Part shown: positions 58,696 to 64,000 of the stretch, piece after piece
How the letters are laid out: every line of letters begins with the position of its first letter
How positions within the stretch are numbered: the stretch's first letter is position 1
Origin: Patiria miniata
Lineage: Eukaryota; Echinodermata; Asteroidea; Valvatida; Asterinidae
Length of the DNA: 64,000 bases
Direction of reading: 5' to 3'
Assembly: GCF_015706575.1 (NCBI RefSeq)
Contig: NW_024037053.1
Coordinates: 4,650,001-4,714,000, forward strand
The notes under the pieces: model-generated
Told to the model about the DNA's origin: nothing
Databases searched by the model: none
What the model saw: only the letters and a program-made list of their open reading frames with translations
Position numbers and translations under genes: made by a program

Positions 58696-61600
58696 GTAAG
58701 TCATAGATATTGCGGGGTGAATATTTAAAGCCTTACTCATGATAGCTTGTGAAAAATGCCTGATTTGTTTTCTTTGGAGTTATCGTTGGTTTGGTGTGCA
58801 GTTGAAAATGGATACTGTAGCTGTTAAACAGAGCCCCAAATTTTCTCTTGTTTCTAATTGAATGAACAGCCATAGATGTTAAATCAAATTGGCTGTTTTG
58901 TGGCTGTGGCTTCGTAGCCATTGAACAAAAAAATCTTATTTTGGACACAGCAAGGCACATGTACAGTATGTACATGTACATGTACATCATGGTGTTATCT
59001 TTGATGCAGGGTCAGTGTAATTGTTATCTGCATGGAATACCCGCTGCATTCTGCGTGTACAGTATGTGCACTTCAAGAGCATTAGGCCAATCGTACTACT
59101 GCAAATATAGAATCATTTAATTAAAGCACATCACGACGTCATACAATTTCAGAAGCTGTGAAGTCATTAACTGGCCTCATGTATGTGTTCATGTTTCCAG
59201 TCTAAGCAGTTTCTGGCTTTGCAGCCAGCAAGGAAACCTGTCGTGGCATTGTGGGAGACAGAGTGCACTTGTAATTACAGACGTAGGACCATATGCATGC
59301 CCGTGGGCAAAACGGTGAAATTCTCGCTAAATTGCAGCATTACTTAACGCAGGATGGCTTGATTATCATTGAGATAAGTACTTAGACGTGATGTGGCCTT
59401 GGCTAGACTAATGTAATGGGCTTTATGTGCAGACATGAAGACTAGATAAGGCAAACGATATGAAAGGAAATTAGTATTGCGCGGAGATTATTTTTGGAAA
59501 ATATTTGTGAAGGTCTTGTTCTGATGTTGTTACAATTGATCACCACTTTTGTTGAAGTATTTTGACTGTGTTGTAAAATAAAAACTGAAAAATCCAAACA
59601 ACACTTTTTGAACAATGAACTTTCAAAATGAAAAGACTCTCGAAATAAAAATTTATATTACCCCTTCATATGTGACATTTAGATATTATTTTGGAATGAG
59701 ACACTGCTTCAGGCAAAAGTCCCCTCCCCCCACCCCCACCCCTCCCCCCTAAAAAAGCCATAAAATAAAAAACACCCAGAATGTCCCCAATAAAAAAAAA
59801 CAGACCAACTTCAATATGCAGGGGGCCTGAAAAACATGAAAAATATCAACTTGTGTGAATTTCATAGAGGCCCTGTTTTTCAAAAACAAAGAGAAATTCC
59901 TTAAGGAGCAAGAGTTCAATCAGCGTAAAGTAGTTTCGTTGGGATTGCGCATGAATGTCGTCGTTCTAAATGTAACCTATAGGATTGCCTGACCGATCAA
60001 TTTCTGTGCGTGGGAAAAAAGTCTCTAAATTCAAGACGATTCTGATGCGCTTTTTGCCTTGAGGTGTGAAAATCTGTTCAGGAATTGTACCCGTTCTGTA
60101 GTCCATTAGTAAAGCCCATTGGACCTTTCCAGTCGTAATGGGATGTTTACAGGAACGGACAGAGTTTCGTCGGCGACATTTCAGAGTTGGGCTCTCCCGA
60201 GAGCTTGTGCTATTCTGAGTACAGTGCAGCATGTCTTTCTGCAACGAGAAAAATATCACCCTGTTGGCATATTTGATAAAAATTGGCAAACAGAAAAAAT
60301 ACTACTTTGAAAATTATTGTGAGAGAAGAAAGAAGTTTATGTGATGCTGGGACACAGCCAGGGGCGTCGCAAGGGAGGGGGGGGGGAGACAAGGGGGGTG
60401 GGGTGGGCAAATGTCCCCACGCCCACCATCAACAAAATGATAAATTTAGAATATGTTAGAGTAAGTACCCGAGACATGGATTTTGAGAGCTTTGCCCCCA
60501 TCTAGAAAAATCATGGCGACGCCCATGGACACAACTCTTAAAAGTTGGAATGTTCCCCCCTCCCCCCCTCCAAAAAAAAAAGGACAGAAAAATGAGTGAG
60601 TGAGGTCAAGCAAACCTGTACCATTTATGTGCATAATGAACATGTAGTTCATGATATTCTTCATTGACTGCTGAAGTACATCACACACTGCGTGTTGTAA
60701 AACCAAAAGTAAAAGCTTCATAGTGTGTAGGATGTGAATTCCCTGTGTTTATTTGAATTAAGTGTCATTATTTTTGTTCAGCTACCGGAGTACCGGTACA
60801 GTGTGTGAATTGCAGTATTGTGCAGTATCCTTGTAATGTGTTTTCCCTGTCTCTGGCAGAGTACATTAACTTAGTACACTTGTGAAAATTATGCAAATGA
60901 GCTTTTTTGAAGCAAACCCAGTACTTTGTGTACATTTGCGAGATACCAAAACTCTGTCACATGTGTTGTAATTTCCATGTGGTTTCTGCTAAAACTGAAA
61001 ATAGACGGCCTTCAAATTATAGTTTCACACTTCCTGTGTGGAGTAGCTGGCGTTCTGTACTCTTCCTGTCCGTGAACATTTGTACCATATAAATGACCTG
61101 CATTTCCACTTGTTCAACTCATCCATGTGTAGTGTTACAGCATTGCGTCTGTGTTACACAGTCCATCTGAAACGGCTTCTGGGCTACGGCTGTATGCCTA
61201 TTGTCAACTTGTTCCCACATAGATTCAGTAAGCCAGTTCAGTATTTCAACTGCGCTTACGCACAATGATATGAGTCACGAGTCATTCGGGATAATTGAAT
61301 GATCATCGAAGGCGCAGGAATGCGCACCGAGACGGGCGCACGACTGCTCGTGTGTTCATTACAAGCAGTATGGGTGTTTGCGCGCAACATCACGTCAGCA
61401 ATTTTATCCCGAATGACCTTTGACCTGGATACCAAACTGGCTTGTTGTCAAAGACCGAGACAATAGCCGCAGACAAGGAGTTTGGATGTGGCATTTTTCG
61501 TCTCCCTTGCCAGACCCCAAATTACTGATGTCACTTTCAAGGTAAAAAGGTCAACAAGTGAAATTCAGAGTTACATGTACCACAATGGTATGAATGGAAT

Positions 61601-64000
61601 TGTGGTTCAATGTCTGACTATAAACCACAAGGTCGTCTGTTTGTTGGCTTAGGTTTGTTGCTGCACTGGCACCGGAAATACAGAGCCATTGATCCTGAAG
61701 AAATTAATAGAATTTCCTTTAGAAATTATAGAATTTGGGTTATGTAGCTGACCTTATAGGCCTAGTGTTTGCACTAGTAGTTCAAAGTACATGTAGAAAC
61801 TGTATCACAGACTTTGTCGATTTTATACGAAACCCGTAGCAAGTATTCTGTTGCATTTTGTTTTCTGATGAACCTTTTTGTAAAATTTTACTGTTGAACA
61901 AAGAAAATTAAGTTACCCTGTGTGATTTATTTGAAAATGTTTGTCATTACACCAAAGTTTCTTGAGTTTGTTTGGGATTTTGCTAACATAACCAAACTGA
62001 CAGCGCCTGAGATCTAGAACATGTTGAATATCTACGATTTTTGATGAAGTTTTTAATCATCTGATTTTTTTTGTTAGCAGGTTTTGTTATTGCCTCAACT
62101 TATAATAGTCCACATAAAAAAATGTGGTTGAAGCAAAATCAAGAAAAAGAACATTTTATGAAAATTTATGACAATTTGAGGAAGTAACAATCTGAGGAAA
62201 TAAAGTGCAACGCGCTCACATTTCAAAGAAAGTTTAAACATTGTCACTTTTTCAAAATTGTCAGTTTTCAGTTGTTTATCAGTAGATATATTTCCTTATC
62301 CTCTCCAGTACTCGTAGACTTGTACATAAAACAGTCATATTTTTAGTGATGGCCAAATCCAGTAAGATGCCTATAATCCTCCTGTCTACGTGGGACAGTG
62401 TTACTTCTGATCAGGTATTGTTATTTTGTAGGTCTATAAAACAATTTTCATGAGTGTTGCATGATTCACTGGTTTAAATGCTCAGAAATCCCCTAAAACT
62501 GGCTTTTGTTATTAGGCTACAAAAAACATGTATTCCTATTATTCATGAACATGGTATAAAAAGTCAAGCTTGGTATGACACAGATTTCATTCACGAGTCG
62601 GTCATTTTAAATTGAAAGCGAGGTAACTTCTTCTTTTTTGGAACTTGTGAGTACAAATGAAAGCAATGAAATAAAAGTTCATTACAAATTAATACCAAAT
62701 CTGCTCTGATGTATAATTTACAATCTGGTAGTAAACATAGCCTAATGTTTTAAGCCACAGTGAGGCTTGGAACGCACTCTAGTCATAAAATAGTCTGGCA
62801 CCATCCCATTCAACAGTTTACAATTTGTAACATAGATTCAGGGAACAGGATGGAAAATGGCTTCCGCATGACTACGGTCTACTGTATTCACTTACTGAGT
62901 CTGTTTGACAGAAATATCCATGCGTATACTTTCTATACAGCTTCCTTACACCATTTTCAAAGAAACTTTAGTTGTTATTTGTGTCCGGAGGCAAATTCAA
63001 AAGACTTGGGAAGAATCCGATTCTGTCTCCGTTACCTGAGGAAATGGGCCTGGGTAAATCCTCCTGCTAACCAGGCCGGGATGTTCCCTGGATGGCTCGC
63101 TAGCCTCGAGGAACGATCTCAGCAAAGTCTGTTGTCAACAAGTCCAAGGATTGTCGGTTGTCCGTTGGGATTTCCTGGGCTTTCAGAGAGGATGATATTA
63201 AAAACATCGACTTACTTATACGGCGCTGTCTATTTGCGTGAAGCTTTCTTCCAAAATGGACTCAGTGAAAAGTTTGGAACGGTTTGAAGAATTAGATTAT
63301 TTTATATTTAAAAGCTTCCCAAATTAACGGTTTGGGTATAAAAATGAAGCTAAAAGAATAAGTATAATAATTGGAGAATACATCGTGAGACAGAGACACA
63401 TAAATGGCACTATTAGAAAAATCTGTCTGTATTATGGACATAAATTTGATAAAGGATTGTAAAAAGGCAATGGGGCTCATAATTGACTTTCAACTTATTT
63501 ACAGAATTTTGTGTTTTTACAAATGGTTGTGTGCTCTCGTTTTACTCAAATTCTGGTCCAGAATTTTATTTAAAGTTGTGTGTGTCTAGTACAGTAACCA
63601 AAAAAAATAAACAACTTCTACGTACATTATGTACATGATTCGTCCCAAATTACAGTAAAGCGTAGGAATCCCTGCTAATATCGGGACATTTTTGATAGAT
63701 TTGTCAGCCCTTAAAACATAACTTTTCTTGTTAGTGGCCCTCATGGCCTCTTGTTCCTCAATGCCATTATTGTCTAGCTTAATACCTCCATCACAATGTC
63801 CTAGGGAAATACTCTGTCCATCTCTTCAAGTGTACTCTGTTCTTGCCATCTCAAACTAATGACGATTACGAGAAGAACAAAATTCAGGAACAAAAGTACG
63901 TTCCCGGGACTGAGATGTTCGCTGAATCAAAGGAGATTGGCTCTTCCCAATCAAAGTCTAATTGTAGGGGGGCCTTGAAAGGGAATAGGAGATGTACATG
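58696..64000 (+). other. Probable intron to the right edge, no exon recognised
   Basis: AT-rich DNA with a run of overlapping TACATGTA words near 58971-58984, a C-rich block at 59725-59752 and a hAT-like MITE at 60.36 kb. The longest open frame (62760-63287) lacks splice signals and known motifs. If the exon at 58630 is real, this is its first intron. Confidence 0.5.
60351..60535. mobile_element. hAT-like MITE with 8-bp target duplication
   Basis: The element (60359-60527, 169 bp) begins CAGGGGCGTCGCAAGG. It ends CATGGCGACGCCCATG, the imperfect inverted complement. Flanking octamers GACACAGC (60351-60358) and GACACAAC (60528-60535) match at seven of eight bases, as expected for hAT insertion. 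There is no coding capacity. The interior includes a 10-base G run. Confidence 0.8.

Noticed and set aside
62760-63287. 175-codon open frame near the right edge
   Set aside because: Longest single frame in the window but without known domains, clear splice sites or protein-like composition.
1-64000. CRISPR arrays, rRNA, intact tRNA genes, retrovirus-like elements
   Set aside because: No regular spaced repeats, no rRNA signature, tRNA-like matches lack paired acceptor stems and belong to SINEs, and no long polymerase, capsid or envelope-like frame was seen.

Overview
The window is animal nuclear DNA: AT-rich, with long introns, standard GT-AG splice sites, many short interspersed repeats and no bacterial-style gene packing. 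It holds parts of three plus-strand genes. An LDLR/VLDLR-type receptor with the full vertebrate domain plan, tRNA-derived SINEs, hAT-like MITEs and very frequent TACATGTA words suggest a marine invertebrate deuterostome, most likely an echinoderm. The species cannot be fixed from the sequence alone.

Layout. (1) 1-3.7 kb: the last three coding exons and 3' UTR of an LMBRD2-like multi-pass membrane protein gene. Its introns and UTR carry two SINEs, a 318-bp MITE with TA target duplications and a tRNA-like inverted repeat. (2) 3.7-30 kb: a long intergenic tract with no convincing protein gene. It is rich in perfect CRE sites (TGACGTCA), with a cluster of CRE and CACGTG sites at 22.2 kb that overlaps a possible small exon. 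(3) 30.27-44.86 kb: a complete 13-coding-exon LDL/VLDL receptor-like gene of 880 codons: signal peptide, eight LDLa repeats, EGF-A/B, YWTD propeller, EGF-C, Thr/Pro-rich stalk, one membrane helix and an FDNPVY endocytosis tail ending in DDVA. A roughly 4.2-kb AU-rich 3' UTR follows. (4) 49-54.6 kb: intergenic DNA with a hAT-like foldback element and long G/C homopolymers. (5) 54.6 kb to the right edge: the 5' part of a third gene. Two candidate first coding exons, both ending in phase 0, lie at 54640-55014 (SAM-like domain) and 58630-58695. The first ends inside a six-copy tandem repeat of 146-148 bp that has duplicated its 3' end together with the splice donor.

The receptor is the only complete gene. 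It should be an endocytic lipoprotein receptor. Its LDLa exon layout matches vertebrate VLDLR, and it keeps the three histidines used by human LDLR for acid-triggered ligand release. No CRISPR array, rRNA gene, intact functional tRNA or retroviral element was recognised.
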